DNA of 5,338 nt from an uncultured Oscillospiraceae bacterium. GTDB lineage: Bacteria > Bacillota > Clostridia > Oscillospirales > Oscillospiraceae. The translations under genes were made by a program, and so were the position numbers. A model generated the notes under the pieces. It saw only the letters and a list, made by a program, of their open reading frames with translations. It had not been told where the DNA came from and ran no database searches. Positions 1 through 5,338 of the stretch are shown piece after piece (the first letter of the stretch is position 1; each line of letters begins with the position of its first letter). The DNA lies in NCBI GenBank assembly GCA_900763995.1, contig CAAFMK010000181.1, forward strand, positions 1 to 5,338, written 5' to 3'.

Positions 1-8
1 AAATCATC

Positions 9-37
9 TTGCTTTTTTCATCCTGTCAGGTTATAAT
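9..37 (+). promoter_or_regulatory. Probable sigma-A promoter of the liv operon
   Basis: A perfect TATAAT -10 box lies at 32-37. Exactly 17 bases upstream, at 9-14, is TTGCTT, which matches the first three bases of the TTGACA -35 consensus. Transcription would start near 44, giving a leader of about 80 bases before livK. Only eight bases precede the -35, so upstream operators cannot be judged. The perfect -10, the ideal spacing and the position ahead of the first gene support the call. The weak -35 leaves room for an activator, which is inference. Confidence 0.72.
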
Positions 38-57
38 GTCATCAAATTCGCGCACAA

Positions 58-104
58 GTGTCCTTGTAGTAAGGACATATCCTGGGAATCCATGTGCGGA
101 TATG
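58..104 (+). promoter_or_regulatory. Structured leader: two overlapping hairpins upstream of livK
   Basis: Hairpin A pairs 59-65 with 71-77 (TGTCCTT with AAGGACA, 7 bp, loop GTAGT), with a possible extra G-U pair at 58/78. Hairpin B pairs 76-82 with 98-104 (CATATCC with GGATATG, 7 bp), and a small TGG/CCA stem can form inside its loop. The two share bases 76-77, so they compete at their edges. Hairpin B ends 9 bases before the livK ribosome site. No run of T follows either stem, so neither looks like a terminator. Leader stability or control of translation is possible. I do not recognise a known riboswitch or T-box, and the leader is too short for most of them. Confidence 0.4.
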
Positions 105-113
105 AATATGGAA

Positions 114-119
114 AAGGAG
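114..119 (+). promoter_or_regulatory. Ribosome binding site that sets the livK start
   Basis: AAGGAG lies 5 bases before ATG 125 and 8 bases before ATG 128. The same frame is open back to an ATG at 92, but that start has no Shine-Dalgarno sequence and would put 11 extra residues, including Glu, ahead of the signal peptide. Either 125 or 128 is therefore the true start. The 8-base spacing slightly favours 128, and the choice does not affect the mature protein. Confidence 0.85.
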
Positions 120-124
120 TAAAT

Positions 125-1339
125 ATGATGAAGAAGATTCTTGCAGGTGCTCTGTCTACTGTAATGCTGCTCTCCATGCTGGCTGGCTGCGGCGGAGGGG
201 GAAGCAGTGCTGGGAGCACACCATCCAGCACCAACGGCTCCAACGCCAGCAGCGGTGAGAAGGTTGTAAAGATCGGTGTATTTGAGCCCGCCACTGGCGA
301 CTCTGCCTCTGGTGGTAAGAAGGAGACCCTGGGCATCCAGTATGCCAACTTTGAAACCCCCACAGTTGAGCTGGGCGGTGAGACCTATCAGGTTCAGCTG
401 GTATACGCTGACAATGGCTCCTCTGCGGATAAGGCCCCATCTGCCGCCTCTCAGCTGGTCAGCGAGGGGGTTTCCTTGATACTGGGCTCCTATGGCTCTG
501 GTGCCTCCATGGCCGCTGGCCCCATCTTTGGGGACGCCGGACTGGCCGCAGTGGGCGTGACCTGCACCAACCCCAATGTCACAGCAGGCAACGACTACTA
601 TTTCCGCATCTGTTTCCTGGACCCCTTCCAGAGCACCATCCTGGCTAGCTTTGCAAAAGACAAATTCCAAGCAAAGACCGCCTATCTGCTGGGTGAGCAG
701 GGAAATGAGTATGATCAGGGTCTGATCGCCTTCTTTGAGCAGTCCTTTGTGGCTGCTGGCGGCAAGGTGATCAAGGACTCCTTCCCCAAGAACAACTCCG
801 ATTTCACCTCCTACCTGAACAAGGCCAAAAAGGAGGGCGCTGATGTTATCTTCACCCCAGTCTCCATCGCATACGCCACCCAAATCATCTCTCAGGCCTC
901 CTCTCTGGGCATTGAAACCCCCATCCTTGGCTCTGATACACTGGATGACAACAAGGTGCTGGAGGCAGCAACCGGCACCAATGTCCAACTGTATGTATCC
1001 ACCTTCTACCAGGAGGGCGGCTCCCCTGCATTTGATGAGGGCATTAAAAACTACATCAACTCCAACGCTGATGCCAAGACTGCCAACGGTGGAGACGACA
1101 CCATCGCCGCTGTGACCGCTATGGGCTACGACGCCTACTACATGGCACTGGAAGCCATTCAGGCCGCAGGCAGCGCAGACCCCGCCGCCATCAAGGCCGC
1201 TTTGCCAGGTGTATCCTATACCGGTGTGTCTGGTCAAATTGCATTTGATGAGATCGGCGATGCCGTCCGTGACACCGCCTACATCAAGCACTCCAACAAC
1301 CAGGGTGCCTGGGAGCTGGAGACCGTCCAAACCGCCTGA
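125..1339 (+). CDS. livK: Branched-chain amino acid ABC transporter substrate-binding lipoprotein
   Basis: This is the 404-residue extracellular solute receptor of the importer, of the type 1 periplasmic binding fold (Leu/Ile/Val-binding family, Peripla_BP_6-like). Residues 1-21 form a lipoprotein signal peptide (MMKK, then a hydrophobic stretch) ending in the lipobox L-A-G-C, so Cys22 should be lipidated and anchor the protein to the outer membrane face. Residues 23-44 are a Gly/Ser-rich tether. The two-lobed domain begins with VVKIGVFEPATG at 47-58. By eye, Ser125 (GSYGSGAS), Thr148 (CTNPNVT), Tyr196 (NEYDQGL) and Asp271 (GSDTLDD) align with ligand-contact regions of E. coli LivJ. This supports an amino acid ligand, but Asp271 stands where LivJ has Glu. 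The mature part is somewhat longer than E. coli LivJ. It is the first gene of the operon, set off from livH by 162 bases with two hairpins. The family is firm; the exact amino acid is not determined. Confidence 0.93.
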   Translation: MMKKILAGALSTVMLLSMLAGCGGGGSSAGSTPSSTNGSNASSGEKVVKIGVFEPATGDSASGGKKETLGIQYANFETPTVELGGETYQVQLVYADNGSSADKAPSAASQLVSEGVSLILGSYGSGASMAAGPIFGDAGLAAVGVTCTNPNVTAGNDYYFRICFLDPFQSTILASFAKDKFQAKTAYLLGEQGNEYDQGLIAFFEQSFVAAGGKVIKDSFPKNNSDFTSYLNKAKKEGADVIFTPVSIAYATQIISQASSLGIETPILGSDTLDDNKVLEAATGTNVQLYVSTFYQEGGSPAFDEGIKNYINSNADAKTANGGDDTIAAVTAMGYDAYYMALEAIQAAGSADPAAIKAALPGVSYTGVSGQIAFDEIGDAVRDTAYIKHSNNQGAWELETVQTA

Positions 1340-1353
1340 TCTTACCATCCATT

Positions 1354-1390
1354 GACCACATGGCGGGAAACCATCCCCCGCCATGTGGTC
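1354..1390 (+). promoter_or_regulatory. Perfect 14-bp stem-loop after livK
   Basis: GACCACATGGCGGG at 1354-1367 is perfectly complementary to CCCGCCATGTGGTC at 1377-1390 across a 9-base loop. It begins 14 bases after the livK stop. The sequence that follows is TGCTTTCCAG, which lacks a proper T-run, so this is not a strong intrinsic terminator. The likely role, by analogy with stem-loops after binding-protein genes in other importer operons, is to protect the 3' end of livK mRNA or to reduce transcription into livHMGF. The structure is seen in the sequence; the role is inferred. Confidence 0.68.
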
Positions 1391-1409
1391 TGCTTTCCAG
1401 ATGGGCTGC

Positions 1410-1441
1410 CTCGAAAAAGACCGGGTGCGGCCTCTTTCGAG
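1410..1441 (+). promoter_or_regulatory. Second, imperfect stem-loop in the livK-livH gap
   Basis: CTCGAAA at 1410-1416 pairs with TTTCGAG at 1435-1441. The stem continues inward with an A-C mismatch, an AG/CT pair of bases, another mismatch and CCG/CGG around a loop of about four bases. No T-run follows; the next bases are ACAGTCCCATAC. It may work with the upstream hairpin as an mRNA processing or stability element. The rest of the gap, 1442-1486, holds no promoter or small gene that I can see. Confidence 0.45.
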
Positions 1442-1501
1442 ACAGTCCCATACTTTGTGTATTTTCCCGGTATCAAATCTGTGTAAAAGGAGGCATACTT
1501 T

Positions 1502-2386
1502 ATGGAATTTGCCATTTCCGTCTTTCTTTCTGGTATCTCTGTGGGTGGACAGTATGCGCTCATTGCCATTGGCTACACCATGGTGTACGGCATTTTGCGT
1601 CTGATCAACTTTGCTCACGGCGATGTGTTCATGGTCGCCGGACTGATGCTCATTTACTTAAGCGCCAGCTTCCCTTTGTACATTGCCCTGCCTCTGGTTC
1701 TGGTTTTAACAGTGGCTCTGGGCTTTCTGGTGGAACGGGTGGCCTATAAGCCCCTGCGCACCGCCCCCCGTATGTCTGTGATGATCTCTGCCATTGGTGT
1801 GAGCTATCTGCTGCAAAATGTTGCTACCTATATCACTGGCGGTCAGCCCATGAACTACCCCACCTTACCCCTCCTCTCAGACTCCGTGGTCATTGCTGGC
1901 ACCCCCACCAAATGGGTCACCCTGATCACCCCATTCCTGGCTCTAGGACTGGTGGTAGCTCTGACTCAGCTCATCCACCGCACCAAGGTGGGCATGGCCA
2001 TGCGGGCAGTGGCCAAGGACTTTGAGACCAGCCAGCTGATGGGCATTAAAATCAATAACATCATTTCTCTGACCTTTGTGATCGGCTCTTTTCTTGCTGC
2101 TGTGGGCTCCATGCTCTACTTCAGCAACTACCCCTACATCACTCCAACCGCAGGTGCCATGCCCGGCCTGAAGGCATTTGTGGCAGCTGTGTTTGGGGGG
2201 ATCGGCTCCATTCCCGGTGCGGTCATTGGGGCGTTTCTCATTGGAATTTGTGAGAATATCATCAAGGCTCTGCCCATCGAGGGTGCTACCACCTTTGTGG
2301 ATGCCTTCACCTTTGCACTGCTCATCATCATCCTGATTGTCAAGCCCACTGGTCTGTTTGGTGAAAAGGCCACTGAAAAGGTTTAA
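1502..2386 (+). CDS. livH: Branched-chain amino acid ABC transporter permease LivH
   Basis: This 294-residue integral membrane protein is one of the two permease subunits that form the translocation path with LivM. Family hallmarks are visible: GGQYALIAIGYTMVYGILRLINFAHGD at the N-terminus (INFAHGD at 35-41), YKPLR at 82-86, and the cytoplasmic coupling loop RTKVGMAMRAVAKDFETSQLMGI at about 160-182, which contacts the ATPases. Gly-rich GGIGSIPGAVIGA follows at 232-244, and the C-terminal KPTGLFGE at 281-288. About eight hydrophobic segments are apparent, and the length is close to the E. coli LivH. The start is fixed by AAGGAGG at 1487-1493, 8 bases before the ATG. The stop codon TAA overlaps the ribosome site of livM, and only 12 bases separate the two genes, so translation is probably linked. 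Confidence 0.94.
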   Translation: MEFAISVFLSGISVGGQYALIAIGYTMVYGILRLINFAHGDVFMVAGLMLIYLSASFPLYIALPLVLVLTVALGFLVERVAYKPLRTAPRMSVMISAIGVSYLLQNVATYITGGQPMNYPTLPLLSDSVVIAGTPTKWVTLITPFLALGLVVALTQLIHRTKVGMAMRAVAKDFETSQLMGIKINNIISLTFVIGSFLAAVGSMLYFSNYPYITPTAGAMPGLKAFVAAVFGGIGSIPGAVIGAFLIGICENIIKALPIEGATTFVDAFTFALLIIILIVKPTGLFGEKATEKV

Positions 2387-2398
2387 GGAGGTGCTGTT

Positions 2399-3628
2399 AT
2401 GACATTACAAACAAAACTACACCAGCGCAGCTCCAACCGGGTGGCCATGATCGGTCTGATTGCGGCGGCCGTGGTGCTGGCGCTGGTGGTGCTGCTGGAA
2501 AATATGAGTCTGCTGCTGCCAGCTGGCTCAGTCCCCAAGCTGCTCCAACCCACCTCCATGCTCTTTACGGTTCTAAAAAAGGGGGCCGTTTTCTCCCTGG
2601 TGGCTGTGTCCATGAACCTGCTCAACGGCTTTACTGGACTTTTTTCTCTGGGACAGGCGGGTTTTATGCTGCTGGGTGCCTACACATACGCCATTTTTAC
2701 TGTCCCAAATGCAGTGCGTGATTCCGTCTACTACCTGTATGGCGGCTCTGCCATCCCCTTTTCCTTTCAGGATCTGTTTGGCTCCCTCTTTGGCACCACC
2801 GGGTTTGGCGGGGCGGTCAGTCTGGTGCTCGGGGTTTTGGTTGCCCTGCTGCTGGCTGGCTGTGTGGCTACATTTTTTGCCTGGCTCATTGGCCTGCCAG
2901 TTCTCCGGCTGAAAAGTGACTACCTCGCCATTGCCACCCTGGGCTTTGCTGAGATCCTGCGGGCCATTTTTCAGTGGCAGGCCCTGGGTCCCATCACCAA
3001 TGGTGCCAATATGATCAAGTCCTTTCCCACCTTCTCCAGCTTCAACATCAAGTCTGGTGGAAAGGTCACTCTATATCTGTCCACCTTTGTACCCTTTCTC
3101 ATTGCCATTTTGTGTATCATTGTAATTGTGATGCTGATCAACTCCTCCTATGGCCGGGCCTTCAAGGCGATCCGGGAGGATGAGATCGCCGCTGAGGCCA
3201 TGGGGATCGACCTTCCCAAACACAAAATGCTCTCTTTTTGTATCTCTGCATTCTTTGCCGGAGTGGGTGGTGCGCTGTTTGCCATGTACGCCAACAACGC
3301 CCAGGCCATGGTGTACACCTCTACCATGACCTATGAGATTTTGCTGATTGTGGTCATTGGCGGCATTGGCTCCATCTCAGGCAGCTGCATTGCAACCTTC
3401 CTGTATATGGCCTGTTCTGAGTGGTGGCTGCGCTTTTTGGACAATGAGATCATCTTATCCAACGGCTTTAAAGTTCCATTCCTGCGCAATGGCTTCCGTA
3501 TGGTCGTATTTTCTATTGTGATTATGATTGTGGTGCTGTTCTTCCGCCGCGGCATCATGGGGAACAAAGAGCTGTCCTCGCTTTTTCAAAAGCGGTCTCG
3601 CGCCACCAGAAAGGAGGGGGTAAAATGA
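2399..3628 (+). CDS. livM: Branched-chain amino acid ABC transporter permease LivM
   Basis: This is the second membrane subunit, 409 residues, partner of LivH. It has an N-terminal membrane segment at about 16-41, the signature NLLNGFTGLFSLGQAGFMLLGAY within 73-95, LRLKSDYLAIATLGFAEILR at 169-188, and the coupling loop NSSYGRAFKAIREDEIAAEAMGI at 248-270. GGIGSISGS follows at 321-329 and the terminal FFRRGIMG at 381-388. The permease core is typical. A less conserved loop at about 101-137 (after TVPNAVRDSVYYLYGG) and a basic tail (KRSRATRKEGVK) vary more in the family. AAGGAGG at 2385-2391, built partly from the livH stop codon, lies 7 bases before the ATG. The end overlaps livG by four bases (ATGA). 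Confidence 0.94.
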   Translation: MTLQTKLHQRSSNRVAMIGLIAAAVVLALVVLLENMSLLLPAGSVPKLLQPTSMLFTVLKKGAVFSLVAVSMNLLNGFTGLFSLGQAGFMLLGAYTYAIFTVPNAVRDSVYYLYGGSAIPFSFQDLFGSLFGTTGFGGAVSLVLGVLVALLLAGCVATFFAWLIGLPVLRLKSDYLAIATLGFAEILRAIFQWQALGPITNGANMIKSFPTFSSFNIKSGGKVTLYLSTFVPFLIAILCIIVIVMLINSSYGRAFKAIREDEIAAEAMGIDLPKHKMLSFCISAFFAGVGGALFAMYANNAQAMVYTSTMTYEILLIVVIGGIGSISGSCIATFLYMACSEWWLRFLDNEIILSNGFKVPFLRNGFRMVVFSIVIMIVVLFFRRGIMGNKELSSLFQKRSRATRKEGVK

Positions 3629-4536
3629 GTGAAAATGTCCTCCATGTGGAAAATATCACCATGCAGTTTGGCGGCGTAGTCGCTGTCAATAACCTCTCTC
3701 TTGATGTCAACGCAGGGGAAATCGTCGCCTTGATCGGGCCAAACGGCGCTGGAAAAACCACCGCTTTCAACTGTATCACTGGGGTGTATGAGCCTACCAA
3801 CGGGAAAATTGACCTCCTTGGTCAGCCCATGATCCGCAATCACCCCCAGGGCAAGCTTGTCAAAACCTATGCTGGTGAAAATGCCCAGCTGTACTCCAGC
3901 CAGCGGCCCCAGAACATTACAGACCCCGCTCCAGAATCTGACCCATTTGCCTACACCAATAAGGTTCTTGCCCCCTCTCCAGACAAGATCACCCACCGGG
4001 GAATTGCCCGGACTTTCCAAAATATCCGTCTGTTTTCTGCGCTGACCGTCTTTGAAAATGTACTGATCGCCAAGCATATGCGGGCCAAGCAGAATGTATT
4101 TTCTGCCGCCTTTCACCTCAACCGCTCTGAGGAGGCTCGGATGCGGCAGGAGGCGATGGCCCTGCTGGAGGAGCAGAATCTGGTACATTTAAAGGACGAG
4201 GTGGCCGGCTCTCTGCCCTATGGCCTTCAGCGCCGTCTGGAGATCGCCCGTGCGCTGGCCACAGAGCCAAGGCTTCTCCTTCTGGATGAGCCCGCCGCTG
4301 GCATGAATCCCCAGGAGACTCAGGAGCTCACTGATTTCATCAAGCAGATCCGTGAGGAGTACCATCTGTCCATTTTTATGATCGAGCACCACATGGATCT
4401 TGTCATGCAGATCTCTGACCGTATCTATGTACTGGACTTCGGCAAGCTGATCGCCCAGGGTACTCCAGTAGAAATTCAAAATGATCCTCATGTGATTGAG
4501 GCATATTTGGGGGTGGCAGAAGATGCTGAAGATTGA
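3625..4536 (+). CDS. livG: Branched-chain amino acid ABC transporter ATP-binding protein LivG, with an internal insertion
   Basis: This 303-residue cytoplasmic ATPase subunit pairs with LivF. Walker A is GPNGAGKTT at 38-46 (Lys44), the Q-loop is RTFQNIRLF with Gln132, and Walker B is LLLLDEP at 217-223 (Glu222 catalytic). The switch His is His255 in MIEHHMD. The ABC signature is reduced to LPYGLQRRLEIARAL at 197-211, as is usual for LivG. The C-terminal GTPVEIQNDPHVIEAYLG at 279-296 is also typical. Compared with E. coli LivG (about 255 residues), the stretch between Gly60 and Gln132 is about 45 residues longer. The extra segment, about 71-118, is polar and Pro/Gln/Ser-rich and keeps the frame. 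AAGGAGG at 3611-3617 lies 7 bases before the ATG. The gene overlaps livM by 4 bases and livF by 14. Confidence 0.94.
   Translation: MSENVLHVENITMQFGGVVAVNNLSLDVNAGEIVALIGPNGAGKTTAFNCITGVYEPTNGKIDLLGQPMIRNHPQGKLVKTYAGENAQLYSSQRPQNITDPAPESDPFAYTNKVLAPSPDKITHRGIARTFQNIRLFSALTVFENVLIAKHMRAKQNVFSAAFHLNRSEEARMRQEAMALLEEQNLVHLKDEVAGSLPYGLQRRLEIARALATEPRLLLLDEPAAGMNPQETQELTDFIKQIREEYHLSIFMIEHHMDLVMQISDRIYVLDFGKLIAQGTPVEIQNDPHVIEAYLGVAEDAED
4509..4515 (+). promoter_or_regulatory. Ribosome binding site that sets the livF start inside livG
   Basis: GGGGGTG lies 7 bases before ATG 4523. It matches the canonical GGAGGTG except for one A-to-G change that still allows a G-U pair with 16S rRNA. An in-frame TTG at 4496 would add nine residues (beginning M-R-H-I-W) with no family counterpart and no ribosome site, so ATG 4523 is the start. 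Confidence 0.75.
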
Positions 4537-5221
4537 AGATCTGAAGGTCAGCTACGGTGGAATTGAGGCTGTCAAAGGTATCACCCTTGAGGTGCCTGAG
4601 GGGAAGATCGTCACGCTGATCGGTGCCAATGGAGCGGGAAAGTCCACCACGCTCCGGGCCATTGCAGGACTGACCAAGCCTGTGTCTGGACATATCTATC
4701 TTCAGGGGGAGAACATCACCTCCCTCTCCCCTGACCGCATCGTTCCCAAGGGGATCACGCTGGTGCCTGAGGGCCGCCGGGTCTTCCCGGATATGAGTGT
4801 GCTGGAAAATCTGAAAATTGGTGCCTATCTCCGTCACGACGATTTAGACGAGGATCTGCGGTGGGTGTATGACCTGTTCCCCCGCCTGAAAGAGCGCACC
4901 TGGCAGGCGGCTGGCACCCTGTCCGGTGGTGAACAGCAGATGCTGGCTGTTGGCCGTGCCCTCATGTCCCGGCCAAAAATCATTATGATGGACGAACCCT
5001 CCCTGGGACTGGCCCCCCTGATCGTCAAGGGCATCTTTGACATTATCAAAGAAATCAATCGTCAGGGTGTCACCGTTCTCCTCATTGAGCAAAACGCAAA
5101 TATGGCCCTTAAAATAGCGGATCTGGGCTATGTGTTAGAGACGGGGCGGATCACCCTGTCCGGCCCTGGTCGAGAGCTGTTGCGGAACGAGGCCGTGAAG
5201 CAGGCCTATCTGGGTACCTGA
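4523..5221 (+). CDS. livF: Branched-chain amino acid ABC transporter ATP-binding protein LivF
   Basis: This 232-residue cytoplasmic ATPase is the partner of LivG and close to the 237 residues of E. coli LivF. It starts MLKIEDLKVSYGGIEAVKGI. Walker A is GANGAGKST at 34-42 (Lys40), the signature is LSGGEQQ at 133-139, and Walker B is IIMMDEPS at 153-160 (Glu158). Two family-typical departures are present: the Q-loop is VPEGRRVFPDM with Glu83 in place of Gln, and the switch His is replaced by Gln190 in LLIEQNANMAL. By established ABC geometry, the LivG nucleotide site would use this full LSGGE signature, while the LivF site faces LivG's reduced signature. This suggests one strong and one weak ATP site. 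The C-terminus EAVKQAYLGT matches the family. It is the last gene, with a terminator about 10 bases after its stop. Confidence 0.95.
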   Translation: MLKIEDLKVSYGGIEAVKGITLEVPEGKIVTLIGANGAGKSTTLRAIAGLTKPVSGHIYLQGENITSLSPDRIVPKGITLVPEGRRVFPDMSVLENLKIGAYLRHDDLDEDLRWVYDLFPRLKERTWQAAGTLSGGEQQMLAVGRALMSRPKIIMMDEPSLGLAPLIVKGIFDIIKEINRQGVTVLLIEQNANMALKIADLGYVLETGRITLSGPGRELLRNEAVKQAYLGT

Positions 5222-5230
5222 ACAACATGG

Positions 5231-5270
5231 AAAAACATCGGTTGCTTTGGTAAAGTAACCGATGTTTTTT
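5231..5270 (+). terminator. Intrinsic terminator of the liv operon, possibly bidirectional
   Basis: AAAAACATCGGTT at 5231-5243 pairs perfectly with AACCGATGTTTTT at 5257-5269. The stem extends inward through one G-U pair and CTTT/AAAG to a 3-base loop at 5249-5251, about 18 bp in all. Six T (5265-5270) form the tail on the + strand. The A-run at the 5' foot would give a matching U-tail to transcripts from the opposite strand, so the element could stop both directions. Confidence 0.9.
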
Positions 5271-5338
5271 ATTCAAATGGCACAACTCAGCTTGTCGAAA
5301 AAAGCCCTCCTGCAAGGAGTTCCATCATCCGCAGATGA
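5271..5338. other. Tail after the operon, content unclear
   Basis: These 68 bases contain no complete gene. On the minus strand one frame is open from the window edge to a TGA at 5275-5273, reading about 21 residues that end FFDKLSCAI. A second minus frame, ending GLFSTS, stops slightly earlier. Either could be the 3' end of a converging gene, which would fit a bidirectional terminator, but the stretch is too short to decide. A small CTCCT/AGGAG inverted repeat sits at 5307-5319. Confidence 0.25.

Noticed and set aside
11..20. T-run near the left edge as the tail of an upstream gene's terminator
   Set aside because: Six T follow GC, but any stem would lie mostly outside the window. The available ten bases show no hairpin, and the run overlaps the proposed -35.
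92..124. Upstream ATG at 92 as the livK start
   Set aside because: It has no Shine-Dalgarno sequence, and its extra residues would disrupt the signal peptide. AAGGAG at 114-119 points to 125 or 128.
1354..1400. Intrinsic terminator directly after livK
   Set aside because: The stem is strong, but it is followed by TGCTTTCCAG and not a T-run. The downstream genes have no visible promoter of their own, so transcription must pass through.
26..1618. A 530-codon open frame on the minus strand across livK and the start of livH
   Set aside because: It is antisense to livK, whose lipobox and binding-protein fold are clear. The translation is rich in Gly, Cys and Val with no recognisable domain. It also crosses the intergenic hairpins. 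Biased third-codon positions of livK explain the open frame.
3586..4188. A 200-codon open frame on the minus strand across livG
   Set aside because: It is antisense to the conserved LivG ATPase motifs, shows no family resemblance, and has no ribosome site I can identify.
4666..4850. LivF Q-loop Glu and missing switch His as signs of an inactive ATPase
   Set aside because: VPEGR and the EQN at the switch position are usual for LivF, including E. coli LivF, so they are family traits and not damage.

Overview
The window holds one complete five-gene operon for a branched-chain (hydrophobic) amino acid ABC importer of the HAAT/Liv type. All genes are on the + strand in the order livK (substrate-binding lipoprotein), livH and livM (permeases), livG and livF (ATPases). 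A promoter-like sequence and a structured leader precede it, and an intrinsic terminator closes it about 10 bases after the last stop. The layout is: promoter and leader 1-124; livK 125-1339; a 162-base gap with two hairpins; livH 1502-2386; livM 2399-3628; livG 3625-4536; livF 4523-5221; terminator 5231-5270; 68 bases of tail.

The organism looks like a fairly GC-rich member of the Clostridia, plausibly the Oscillospiraceae (Flavonifractor/Oscillibacter/Lawsonibacter-like gut anaerobes). The evidence is strong AAGGAGG-type ribosome sites, a Gram-positive lipoprotein signal with a Gly/Ser-rich linker, C/G-ending codon preference, and the protein style. This is an impression from sequence style, not a database result.

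LivK, anchored by lipid to the outer face of the membrane, should capture the amino acid and deliver it to the LivH-LivM channel. LivG-LivF hydrolyse ATP on the cytoplasmic side. livH to livF are tightly packed (12-base gap, then 4-base and 14-base overlaps), which suggests translational coupling. livK is set apart by two hairpins, which fits the need for more binding protein than membrane complex.

I found no undescribed system here. The points most worth a second look are a roughly 45-residue insertion in LivG between Walker A and the Q-loop, the perfect 14-bp hairpin with a second imperfect one between livK and livH, and two overlapping hairpins in the leader. I see no RNA gene, mobile element, CRISPR array or regulator gene.
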